A program made the position numbers and the translations under genes. From contig JAJZRT010000024.1 of NCBI GenBank assembly GCA_021802595.1, forward strand, positions 1 through 14,245: 14,245 bases of DNA, written 5' to 3'. Source of the DNA: Pseudomonadota bacterium (GTDB lineage Bacteria > Pseudomonadota > Gammaproteobacteria > Burkholderiales > Thiobacillaceae). The notes below the pieces were generated by a model. It saw only the letters and a list, made by a program, of their open reading frames with translations. It searched no databases and had not been told where the DNA came from. This document shows, one piece after another, positions 1-8,246 of this stretch (its first letter is position 1; the number at the start of each line of letters is the position of its first letter).

Positions 1-163
1 GCCCCAGTGGCTGGCCGATGCGGCGCGGCAGCAGCGGGTGGAGCAGCATCGCGAACGGCAGCCAGAGGAGGCAGATCGCCGCCAGTGCGCCCAGGCCGAT
101 GAGCATGGCGAGCGTTTCGTAGGCCGCCCATAGCGGGTTGCGCGCCGGCCGCCGCTCACTCAT
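1..163 (-). CDS. PlsC-like lysophospholipid acyltransferase, N-terminal part (partial)
   Basis: Only the first 54 residues are visible; the gene runs off the left edge. The ATG at 163-161 opens a short basic N-terminus (MSERRPARNPLW) followed by a long hydrophobic stretch at about residues 15-45 (LAMLIGLGALAAICLLWLPF), then a proline/arginine-rich turn. This matches the membrane-anchored N-terminus of the acyltransferases found in aryl-polyene and xanthomonadin pigment clusters, which are thought to attach the polyene acid to a lipid carrier at the inner membrane. The catalytic HX4D motif would lie outside the window, so the family call rests on this layout and on the chorismatase and halogenase-like genes directly upstream. 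The start overlaps the stop of the 24-codon ORF (ATGAGTGA), which suggests translational coupling. It could be another small membrane protein. Confidence 0.5.
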   Translation of the reverse strand, partial: MSERRPARNPLWAAYETLAMLIGLGALAAICLLWLPFAMLLHPLLPRRIGQPLG

Positions 164-230
164 CGATGCGCACACGGATGGAGGTCTCGTCCAGGATCCA
201 GTACACGGCGACGCCGCTTGCCGCGGCCAT
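156..230 (-). CDS. Possible 24-residue overlapping ORF in the pigment operon
   Basis: A 24-codon frame lies exactly between the chorismatase and the acyltransferase. Its ATG (230-228) shares one base with the chorismatase TGA (TGATG), and its TGA (158-156) lies inside the start of the acyltransferase gene (ATGAGTGA). The peptide begins MAAASGVAVYWIL and ends in a charged tail, SIRVRIDE. It has no domain I recognise and is too short for a confident transmembrane helix. It may be a real microprotein, or only a relay that carries ribosomes across the 66 bases between the flanking genes so that they stay coupled. It could also be chance: a frame this short needs conservation in relatives to be accepted. 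Confidence 0.35.
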   Translation of the reverse strand: MAAASGVAVYWILDETSIRVRIDE

Positions 231-1234
231 CAGTCCTGCCCCAGTGCGTGCGTGGCCATCGCCTCGATTTCGAGCAGCAGGTCGGCGCGGCAGATGTCGG
301 CCTGCACGTAGCGCACCTCGGCCGCGCCGAGACGGGACGCGAGCGCGTCGCGCACCACCGGGAAGTCGGCCGCATGGCGCACGTAGACGCGGTACACCAG
401 CTCGTCGAGCGCGAACGGGCGCGAGCGCACGGCGCGATTGACCTCGGCGACGACCGCCGCGATGTTGGCCATCGCCTCACGGCCCTGTGCGGCGACGTCA
501 TCGGGATGCATCGTGCGGTGACCGAGGATGCTCGCGGTACCGGAGACGAACAGGAGCTCCTGACCGGACGGCTGGACCAGCGCGGCGCGCGAGAAGGTCG
601 GCGCGCGCGGTCCGTATTCGCTCGGGTAGTGATAGGCGCTGACCTGACGCGGGTTCTCGAACGGCACCACCGGCGCCTGGCCGGCGAGGAAGGCGATCGA
701 CAGCGGACCGTCGGCAAGCCCGATGGCACAGGCGGCGGGCACATTGCCGGTGGCGCTGCGGTGATGGGCGAGGAAGGCGTCCTGGCGGCCGACATTGAAC
801 TGGCGGTAACGCTCCAGCCCGTGCGTCTCGGCATTGATGTCGGCCATGTAGTTCCACACGCGCCACAGATGCGGCAGCTGCTGCGCCTCGAGCAGGCGGA
901 AGATGCGATCGTAGGCGGCTTCGCTCGCCGCCTGCAGCGGCGGACGGCCGGCGGCGGCGAACTCGGCCTCGTCCAGATCGATGACGCCGAACAGGGCGTC
1001 ACCCGCGCGCCGCCAGGCAATGCCCTCGCTCACGCCATGCTGCAAGGGCCCGGCGGCGCGCAGCCAGGTTTCCTGCACGGCGGCCATGTCGGCCCCCAGC
1101 AAGGGCGCGCTGATCGCCTGCAGCGGCCAGCCGGCAGCGGCCACGGCGACTGCGCGGCCGAGCAGGGCACCACCGAGTTCGCTGCCGGTCACGTGCGACA
1201 CGGCGAGCGGCGAGGAACGGAATTGCAGCGTCAC
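230..1234 (-). CDS. xanB2: Chorismatase / hydroxybenzoate synthase (XanB2/FkbO/Hyg5 family)
   Basis: This 334-residue protein belongs to the chorismatase family. XanB2 of Xanthomonas converts chorismate to 3- and 4-hydroxybenzoate plus pyruvate, supplying the aryl head group of xanthomonadin and the ubiquinone precursor. Family-like blocks are visible: FNVGRQDAFLAHH, TGNVPAACAIG, ENPRQVSAYHYP and YGPRAPTFSRA, followed by a RidA-like C-terminal half with FVSGTASILGH. I place the start at GTG 1234-1232, whose G is the last base of the upstream gene's TAG (TAGTG); no strong Shine-Dalgarno precedes it, which fits coupled translation. The frame stays open far upstream, but that part is antiframe to the oxidoreductase and not real. 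The XanB2 name rests on cluster context; the 3-HBA versus 4-HBA product type cannot be read with certainty. Confidence 0.85.
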   Translation of the reverse strand: MTLQFRSSPLAVSHVTGSELGGALLGRAVAVAAAGWPLQAISAPLLGADMAAVQETWLRAAGPLQHGVSEGIAWRRAGDALFGVIDLDEAEFAAAGRPPLQAASEAAYDRIFRLLEAQQLPHLWRVWNYMADINAETHGLERYRQFNVGRQDAFLAHHRSATGNVPAACAIGLADGPLSIAFLAGQAPVVPFENPRQVSAYHYPSEYGPRAPTFSRAALVQPSGQELLFVSGTASILGHRTMHPDDVAAQGREAMANIAAVVAEVNRAVRSRPFALDELVYRVYVRHAADFPVVRDALASRLGAAEVRYVQADICRADLLLEIEAMATHALGQD

Positions 1235-2568
1235 TATGCGTTGTACAGGGCCGGATCGTCGACCTTGCGGATATTGAAGCGCCGCTGTTTCCATGCCATG
1301 AAGGCGCGTTGCGGCTGGAACACGTTGGCGGCGTAGTAGAGCGCCTTGAAGACCCAGATCGAGCGCCAGATCGGCGTCCGGCCGAAGATGTCGCCGGCGA
1401 GCACCGACAGCAGCGCCTCCTTCACCCGGAAGACGTTCTTCGGCCCCATGAAGAAGTCGCGCATGATCGGGTTGGTCACCCGGTAGATGAACCACGAGAA
1501 CTGCTTCGGGCCGCGCCGCATCAGCACATCGAAACGCTTCAATGCCGCCGGCGCGGCGGCCGGGTCCGCCAGGCAGGCGTCGACGGCCTCGGCGCCGATC
1601 ACGCCGCTGTTCATCGCCAGCCACACGCCGGACGAGAACACCGGGTCGATGAAGGCATAGGCATCGCCGAGCAGCAGGTAGTTGGCCCCATGGGTACGTT
1701 CGGAAACATACGAGAAATTGCCGGTCGCCTCGACCTCGGTCATCAGGCGCGCATCCTGCAGGCGCGCCGCCAGTTCCGGGCAGGTCGCGATGTTGTCCAG
1801 CAGGAACTGCTGCAGGCTGCGCGAGCCCTTGGTTTTCATGTGGTAGGGCCAGGTGACCATGCCGACGCTGGTGGTGTCGTTCATCATCGGGATGAACCAG
1901 AACCAGCCGTGCTCGAACCAGAAGATCGTGATGTTGCCTTCGTCCTGGCCGGGATGGCGGCGGGCATGGGCGAAATGGCCATAGACCGCCGAGCTGTTGT
2001 GCCGGGGATTGCGCCGCTTGATCTGGAAACGATGCGCCAGGAAGGTGTCGCGGCCCGAGGCGTCGACGACGAAGCGTGCCTGCCATGCCGTTTCGCGGCC
2101 GTCGTCGTGGCGGGCGCGGACCGTCGCCGTCTGGTCCGGCAGGAAATCGACCGCGGTCACCCTGCAGCCCTCGTGTACCTCGACCCCTTTCCTGCCGGCG
2201 TTGCGGATCAGGATCTCGTCGAACTCGGCGCGCTTGACCTGGTAGGCATAGGGCATCGACTTGTCCCAGGCCTCGGCGAAATGGAAGACCTGCGTCCTGT
2301 CATGGCAGGGCGACACGAATTCGGCTGCCCACTTCTGCATGCCGATCGCCTCCACCTCGTCCGCGACGCCGAGCCGCTCGAACAGGGGCAGATTGGCTGG
2401 CAACAGCGATTCGCCGATGTGGAAACGCGGATGGCGCGCCTTGTCCAGCAGCACCACGTGATAGCCCTTTTCCGCCAGCAGCGGCGCCACCGTCGACCCG
2501 GCCGGCCCCCCACCGATCACCACCACATCGCACTGGCGATGCTCCACCCCTTGATCTTGCTGTTCCAT
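1234..2568 (-). CDS. FAD-dependent oxidoreductase of the flavin-dependent halogenase family
   Basis: The 444-residue protein has an N-terminal FAD-binding GxGxxG motif (VVIGGGPAGS, about residues 15-24), the ESLLP segment, and QVKRAEFDEIL typical of halogenase/geranylgeranyl-reductase-like flavoproteins. Two halogenase signatures are present: WxWxIP as GWFWFIPM, and the FxxPxxSxG motif as FIDPVFSSGV. A lysine in GMQKWAAEF sits where flavin-dependent halogenases carry their catalytic Lys. Xanthomonadins are brominated and related genes occur in their cluster, so halogenation of the aryl ring is a plausible role; a desaturating or hydroxylating role is the alternative. It is the first visible gene of the pigment operon, starting 88 bp downstream of the c-di-GMP gene, with a weak GAAGG ribosome site before the ATG. 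Its stop overlaps the chorismatase start by one base. Confidence 0.75.
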   Translation of the reverse strand: MEQQDQGVEHRQCDVVVIGGGPAGSTVAPLLAEKGYHVVLLDKARHPRFHIGESLLPANLPLFERLGVADEVEAIGMQKWAAEFVSPCHDRTQVFHFAEAWDKSMPYAYQVKRAEFDEILIRNAGRKGVEVHEGCRVTAVDFLPDQTATVRARHDDGRETAWQARFVVDASGRDTFLAHRFQIKRRNPRHNSSAVYGHFAHARRHPGQDEGNITIFWFEHGWFWFIPMMNDTTSVGMVTWPYHMKTKGSRSLQQFLLDNIATCPELAARLQDARLMTEVEATGNFSYVSERTHGANYLLLGDAYAFIDPVFSSGVWLAMNSGVIGAEAVDACLADPAAAPAALKRFDVLMRRGPKQFSWFIYRVTNPIMRDFFMGPKNVFRVKEALLSVLAGDIFGRTPIWRSIWVFKALYYAANVFQPQRAFMAWKQRRFNIRKVDDPALYNA

Positions 2569-2656
2569 TGGTCAACCTTCAGTGTCATGACTCCGCCACG
2601 GCCCGGCATACGATGCGCTTCACCCGGACGCTGGCTGCCCTTTGCAGGCGGTGAAA

Positions 2657-5593
2657 TTATACCGCCGGCCAGCGGAACCCCTGCCGGATCAACTGGGCCA
2701 TCGCCTCGGCCGGAACCGGGCGGCTGAACAGATAGCCTTGCGCCTCATCGCAGCCGGACGCGCGCAGGAACGCCAGCTGGGCACCGGTTTCCACGCCCTC
2801 GGCGATCACCTCCAGCTGCAGGATGTGCCCCAGCTGGACGATGGCCTGGACGATCGACGCGCCGTCCCCGTCGGCCAGCACATCCCGGACAAACGACTGG
2901 TCGATCTTGAGCTTGTCGACATCCAGGCGCTTGAGATAGGAAAGGCTGGAGTAGCCCGTCCCGAAATCGTCGATGGAAAGTTTCGTGCCCAGCGCCTTCA
3001 GGCCGCGCAGCGTCTCCATCGTCGTGTCGACATCCTGCAGCAGGATGGATTCGGTCAGTTCCAGTTCCAGACAATCCGCCGGCAGGCCCGAGTCGGCAAG
3101 CGCCGCGGACACCATGCCCAGCACGTTGCCACGCTTGAACTGCATCGCGGAGAGATTGACCGCCACCACCAGCGGCGCCAGTCCCTGATCCTGCCAGTGC
3201 CGGGCTTGCCGGCAGGCCTCGTTGAGCACCCACTCGCCGATCTGCACGATGTGGCCGCTGCGTTCCGCCAGCGGAATGAAGCGGGCCGGCGACACCAGGC
3301 CTTCGACAGGATGCTGCCAGCGGATCAGCGCTTCCACGCCCGTTATCCGGCCATGGCGGAGATCGACCTGGGGCTGGAAGTAAAGCTGGAACTCGCGTAG
3401 CCGGACGGCCCGGTTCAGCTCCCCGGTGAGCCGCATCTGCTCCTGCAGGTCGGCATTCATTCCCTGCGTGAAAAAGCGGTAGGTGTCGCGGCCGGCGGCC
3501 TTGGCGCTCTGGCCGGCGGCATCGGCGGCCTTGAGCAGAGTGTCGAAGTCCCTGCCGTCGGCCGGGAACAGGCTGATCCCGACCGAGAAGGTCAGGTTCA
3601 GCGCATGGCCGTCCGCGATGAGGGGGTCGGCAAAGTGGTCGCGAATGGCATTGGCCACCCCGACCACCGTGGGCGTATCGCGCAGTCCGGTCAACAGGAT
3701 GGCGAACTCGTCGCCGCTCAGCCGGCTCAGCGTCGCGGTCGCCGGAATGCACTGCTGCAGCCGCCCGACCACGGCGACGAGGACCTTGTCTCCCGTTTCG
3801 TGGCCGAGACCGTCATTGATCTGCTTGAAGTTGTCCAGGTCGAGGTACAGCATCGCCATCGTGGCGCTGCCGCCTTGCGCGGCAAGCGCCGCGTGCTCGA
3901 AACGGTCGCGCAGCAGCAGGCGGTTGGGCAGATGGGTCAGCGGATCGAACTGGGCCAGGAAGGCCAGCTTCTCCTTGGCCGCCTCGTGTTCCGCCCGTGC
4001 CCGCAGGGTCACGATGCCGTAGGCGAGATCGCTGGCGAGCTCCTCCAGCAGCGCCACCTCTTCCGGGTCGAAGGCATCCGCCTCGCGCGCATAGATGCTC
4101 AGCGCGCCCAGCACCTCGGCATTGCCGATCAGCGGAAGCGCAATGCTGGCCTGGTAGCCGCGCTGGATGGCCGCCTCCCTCCACGGCGCCATTTTCGGAT
4201 TGGTCAGCACGTTCTGGTTGACGTAGGCCGTGCCGGTCCGGATCGCGGTGCCGGTCGGTCCCTGCCCCAACGCGCCGTCGCCCCAGCTGACCCGGATGGC
4301 GTCGAGGTAGCCGTTCTCGTAGCCGGACTGCGCGATCGGGCGCACGGTCTGCGCGTCATCGTGCTCGGCATAGCCGGCCCACGCCATCAGGTAGCCGCCG
4401 GTCTCGACGCACAGACGGCAGATTTCGCTCAGCAGTGCGTGCTCCTCCCGGGCATGCACCAGCGCGGTATTGCACGCGCTCAGCAGGCGCAGTGCGCGAT
4501 TGAGGCGTCGCTGCCTCTCCTCGCTTTCACGCAGGTCGGCGGTCATGCGCTCGGCCAGCGCCAGCGCACGCGCCCGCCCGGTGAGCAGAAGCCACACGAC
4601 CAGCGCGGCCATGGCGCTGCCGAGGCTGCCACCGAGCGCGATCATGTTCGCCCAATCGGCCCGCTGGCGCGCGTCGAACGCCGGCAGCGAACTGATCACC
4701 AGCGTCCAGCGATGGCCGAACAGCGACAGCGGCCTGGTTACCTGGAATGCGGCATTCGCAGGACTGATGCGGCCGTCCGAATCGAACATGAGGGCGCCCG
4801 GCTGCGGCTGCTCGCCATCGTAGATCTCCAGATCGAGCACGTCGCTGATTTCGCCGAAATGCGTGCCGAGGACCCCCTGCATCAGATCGTTCATGCGGAA
4901 CGGCGCATAGACCCAGCCGACGAGATTCGCGCGTCGCTCCGCGCGGGTTTCGTGTGGTGCACGGGGACGGTAGGTCGGCAGGTACATCAGGAAGCCGGCC
5001 TGCACGCTCTGCCCGACCTCCTGCACCAGCCTGACTTTCCCGGAGATCGTGGTCGTGCCGCCGTCGCGCGCTTCCTCCATGGCGGCGCGGCGTACCGGTT
5101 CGGAATACATGTCGTAGCCGAAGGCGCGCTGGTTGCGCCAGTCGAAAGGCTCGAGATAGACGATGGCGGTATAGGCGTCGCGCGTGCCCGGGGGGCGGAT
5201 GTCGTATTGCGGAAAGCCTTCGGCCCGCACGCGCGCGACGTGCGCGGCCTTCTCGCCGGGAGGCACCCACTGCGAGAAGCCAACCCCCTGGATGCCGGGA
5301 TACTTCTCGTCCAGCCGCAGGGTGCGCACAAAATCCGCAAATTCGGTGCGATCGACCACGCTGGAAGCGGCAAACAGGCCGGCCGCCCCTTCGAGGATCT
5401 GCTCGTATTTGGTCATCCGCGTGTTGATGCCGCGCACGACCTCGTTGGCGCGGAACGCGAATTCGCCGTGCAGCGCCTGGTGGTAGGACCTGCGCGCGGC
5501 ATCCTGCAGCACGTAGGTCAGGCCCAGGCCGAGCAGCAGGATGGCGGCCGGCACGAACGACTGGCGCACGGACGCCCTAGCGAACACGGTCAC
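2657..5593 (-). CDS. CHASE-GAF-GGDEF-EAL membrane cyclic-di-GMP phosphodiesterase/cyclase
   Basis: This 978-residue protein has an N-terminal membrane helix (about 13-29), a periplasmic CHASE domain (about 60-290; YPGIQGVGFSQW), a second membrane helix (about 315-337), a GAF domain (about 375-545), a GGDEF domain and a C-terminal EAL domain. The cyclase signature is SGDEF (residues 626-630) instead of GGDEF, and no RxxD inhibitory site precedes it. The EAL half looks intact: EALIRW from residue 754, LELTES, DDFGTGYSS from 875, KIDQSFV, AEGVET and EAQGYLF. Net c-di-GMP hydrolysis is therefore the likelier activity, gated by a ligand in CHASE and/or GAF. The longest frame starts at GTG 5593, but GGAAG at 5599-5595 is too close to it; the in-frame GTG at 5587-5585, 7 bases away, is a better start. 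argB lies 85 bp upstream. Confidence 0.9.
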   Translation of the reverse strand: MTVFARASVRQSFVPAAILLLGLGLTYVLQDAARRSYHQALHGEFAFRANEVVRGINTRMTKYEQILEGAAGLFAASSVVDRTEFADFVRTLRLDEKYPGIQGVGFSQWVPPGEKAAHVARVRAEGFPQYDIRPPGTRDAYTAIVYLEPFDWRNQRAFGYDMYSEPVRRAAMEEARDGGTTTISGKVRLVQEVGQSVQAGFLMYLPTYRPRAPHETRAERRANLVGWVYAPFRMNDLMQGVLGTHFGEISDVLDLEIYDGEQPQPGALMFDSDGRISPANAAFQVTRPLSLFGHRWTLVISSLPAFDARQRADWANMIALGGSLGSAMAALVVWLLLTGRARALALAERMTADLRESEERQRRLNRALRLLSACNTALVHAREEHALLSEICRLCVETGGYLMAWAGYAEHDDAQTVRPIAQSGYENGYLDAIRVSWGDGALGQGPTGTAIRTGTAYVNQNVLTNPKMAPWREAAIQRGYQASIALPLIGNAEVLGALSIYAREADAFDPEEVALLEELASDLAYGIVTLRARAEHEAAKEKLAFLAQFDPLTHLPNRLLLRDRFEHAALAAQGGSATMAMLYLDLDNFKQINDGLGHETGDKVLVAVVGRLQQCIPATATLSRLSGDEFAILLTGLRDTPTVVGVANAIRDHFADPLIADGHALNLTFSVGISLFPADGRDFDTLLKAADAAGQSAKAAGRDTYRFFTQGMNADLQEQMRLTGELNRAVRLREFQLYFQPQVDLRHGRITGVEALIRWQHPVEGLVSPARFIPLAERSGHIVQIGEWVLNEACRQARHWQDQGLAPLVVAVNLSAMQFKRGNVLGMVSAALADSGLPADCLELELTESILLQDVDTTMETLRGLKALGTKLSIDDFGTGYSSLSYLKRLDVDKLKIDQSFVRDVLADGDGASIVQAIVQLGHILQLEVIAEGVETGAQLAFLRASGCDEAQGYLFSRPVPAEAMAQLIRQGFRWPAV

Positions 5594-5678
5594 ACTTCCG
5601 CAGACGTTTCGATCTCACGCCGTTTCTCTCCCCGGCCATCCCGTGCGGTCGACCCTTCAAACGGTTCCGGACCGGCCG

Positions 5679-6632
<954 letters not shown>

Positions 6633-6644
6633 TCACGGACGCGC

Positions 6645-7097
6645 TCAGTGGTGCATGTGCTGCATGGCGTCCATGGCTCGTGCCTGGGCTTTCACTTCGA
6701 CGGTCTGCCGCTTGCCGCCCGACTCCACCACCAGCGTGAGCGGAATGGCATCGCCTGCCGCGATCGGCTTTTTCAGGCTCATCAGCATGATGTGGTAGCC
6801 GCCGGGTTCGAGCGAGACGGTCCTGCCTTTCGGCAGATCGATCGACTTCACCTCGCGCATGCGCATCACACCGCCGTCCATGTTCATTTCGTGTACCTCC
6901 ACCCGCGGCACGGCCGTGCTGGAGACACCGAGCAGGCGCGCATCGGCATCGGACTGGATCTGCATGTAGGCCCCGCTGACGGGCTGGCCCGGCATGGTGG
7001 CGCGGGCCCAGGCATCGGTCACGCTGATGTTGGCGGCCCAGGCGGCTTGCGCGGCCAGGCCGGTGGCGACGGCAATCATCCATCCATAACGCTTCAT
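6645..7097 (-). CDS. PCuAC-type periplasmic copper chaperone
   Basis: This exported protein binds Cu(I) in the periplasm and, in relatives, delivers it to the CuA centre of cytochrome oxidase or other cuproenzymes. With the start at ATG 7097 it is 150 residues long. A signal peptide (KR then a hydrophobic run ending AAWA, cleavage near residue 21) precedes the mature domain. The full PCuAC signature H-X10-M-X21-H-X-M is present as H69, M80, H102 and M104. The C-terminus is Met/His rich (MQHMHH). Candidate starts are TTG 7118 and ATGs at 7112, 7103 and 7097; GAGG at 7110-7107 favours 7097. The upstream barrel gene stops at 7115, so the two are co-transcribed and probably translationally coupled. 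Confidence 0.93.
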   Translation of the reverse strand: MKRYGWMIAVATGLAAQAAWAANISVTDAWARATMPGQPVSGAYMQIQSDADARLLGVSSTAVPRVEVHEMNMDGGVMRMREVKSIDLPKGRTVSLEPGGYHIMLMSLKKPIAAGDAIPLTLVVESGGKRQTVEVKAQARAMDAMQHMHH

Positions 7098-7114
7098 CTT
7101 CATTTTCCTCATTC

Positions 7115-8062
7115 TCAAAAACGCATCGTCACGCCCAGTGTCGCGGTCCAGTCTGCGGTCAGCTGCACGCCGCTCACATTCTGGTAGAGCGGCAACTGGA
7201 CCAGCCCGTAAATCTGCGTGTCGCTGCCGAGCGGCACCGCCACGCCAGGTGAAAAGTAGACGTATTTCCCGCCGCTGTCAGCCGGTTCGGCATTGAGGCC
7301 GGTGTCATGCCCACGCCAGAGCAGGTTGATTTGCGCGAGGGCATGCACCGCGCCCAGTGGATACGCCACCCCCGCATCCACGACGACACTGTCGCCCGGC
7401 CGGTATTCCGCACGCTCGCTGACGGCGTGCTGCCAGCTCAACTGCGTATGCCAGCGCGTTTGCGCGAAACGTCCGGAGACGAATCCGCCCGCAATCAGGT
7501 CGGTCGAGCCGGAGCCCGGCTGCAGGGAGCGCTCCGCCAGTTCGCCCGCGGCATTGCGCACCTCGATCGAGCCCGTGGGCAGCTTGATGCCGCCGATCAG
7601 CCCGTGGGAGCGGTCGTGCGCGGACTGCGCGTCGTCCAGCCGCAGGTGCGCCAGCACCCGCACGTCGCCGAGCCGGGTGAAGTTCCAGCTTTCCGGTTCG
7701 GGCCCGCCGGCCCCATTGAATACATGGGAATGGTCGCGCGAGACGCCCGGCACCTGCAGCGCCAGGTTCAGGCCCGGGCTGAAGGCATGGCTCAGGCTCG
7801 CGACGAGGTTGCGGTTGCGCGTGCCGATCTCGTCGTGCTCGCCCGGTACCCCTGCGGCCACGGTCTTGTCCGTGCCGGAACGCAATTGGTCCTGATGGAT
7901 AAATTCCATGCGCAGGTCCAGTCGCGTGGCCGCGTCCTGCCACGGCGCCTGCGTATCCCAGTCGGTATTGATCGTGCAGAACGCCGAGCCGCAGCTGGCC
8001 ATGGCAGCTGGAGGGAGCGACAGCAGGGTCAGGATGAACCAGGTTGGGCGGGCGAATCGCAT
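7115..8062 (-). CDS. Outer-membrane beta-barrel protein with CX4C N-terminus, copper-associated
   Basis: This 315-residue protein has a signal peptide (MRFARP, then a hydrophobic run ending PAAMA, cleavage near residue 22) and a mature part of alternating strands ending in Phe (TLGVTMRF), the usual outer-membrane barrel C-terminus. It resembles the phenol-degradation MetA-like/transporter-type barrels. Right after the predicted cleavage is SCGSAFC, a CX4C pair (C24, C29) followed by NTDWDTQ; the cysteines could bind copper, and lipidation of C24 is a less likely reading because MASC is a poor lipobox. The start at ATG 8062 has GAAG upstream and leaves the signal peptide intact; the frame continues to a GTG at 8095 without support. 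It shares a transcript with the PCuAC gene. The exact function is unknown; a role in copper passage or efflux is inferred from its neighbours. Confidence 0.75.
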   Translation of the reverse strand: MRFARPTWFILTLLSLPPAAMASCGSAFCTINTDWDTQAPWQDAATRLDLRMEFIHQDQLRSGTDKTVAAGVPGEHDEIGTRNRNLVASLSHAFSPGLNLALQVPGVSRDHSHVFNGAGGPEPESWNFTRLGDVRVLAHLRLDDAQSAHDRSHGLIGGIKLPTGSIEVRNAAGELAERSLQPGSGSTDLIAGGFVSGRFAQTRWHTQLSWQHAVSERAEYRPGDSVVVDAGVAYPLGAVHALAQINLLWRGHDTGLNAEPADSGGKYVYFSPGVAVPLGSDTQIYGLVQLPLYQNVSGVQLTADWTATLGVTMRF

Positions 8063-8120
8063 CGATGTCTTCGTTATGGGCCAGGGTCGCCGCACGATAA
8101 CAAATCGCGCACGCCGGATC

Positions 8121-8139
8121 GTGCGACATATTGCCGCAC
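8121..8139. promoter_or_regulatory. Operator-like inverted repeat 1 in the divergent copper region
   Basis: GTGCGACA and TGCCGCAC flank TAT, giving 8-bp arms with a single mismatch. It lies 59 bases from the barrel start at 8062, near where that gene's promoter should be. It shares a CGACA-N2-TTG core with the repeat at 8174-8184. I do not recognise the regulator; it does not match Fur, Zur or FNR consensus sites. Confidence 0.4.
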
Positions 8140-8173
8140 GCCGCCCGCCCAGGGCACGACGGCCCGGATTCGC

Positions 8174-8184
8174 GACAATTTGTC
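8174..8184. promoter_or_regulatory. Operator-like inverted repeat 2 in the divergent copper region
   Basis: GACAA and TTGTC flank a single T, a perfect palindrome. It lies 62 bases before the TonB receptor start, and its right half overlaps TTGTCA (8180-8185), a possible -35 element, although no good -10 follows at 16-18 bases. It is about 50 bases from repeat 1 and shares its core. Confidence 0.4.
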
Positions 8185-8246
8185 ACATTCTCGTGCACGG
8201 GCGAGCTCCTTAGACTCGCAACCGTTTCAACCCTCACGAGAAGAAC

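Noticed and set aside
1235..2086. N-terminal extension of the chorismatase frame to 2086
   Set aside because: The extension overlaps the oxidoreductase gene in another frame and reads as antiframe sequence; the TAGTG junction gives a natural start.
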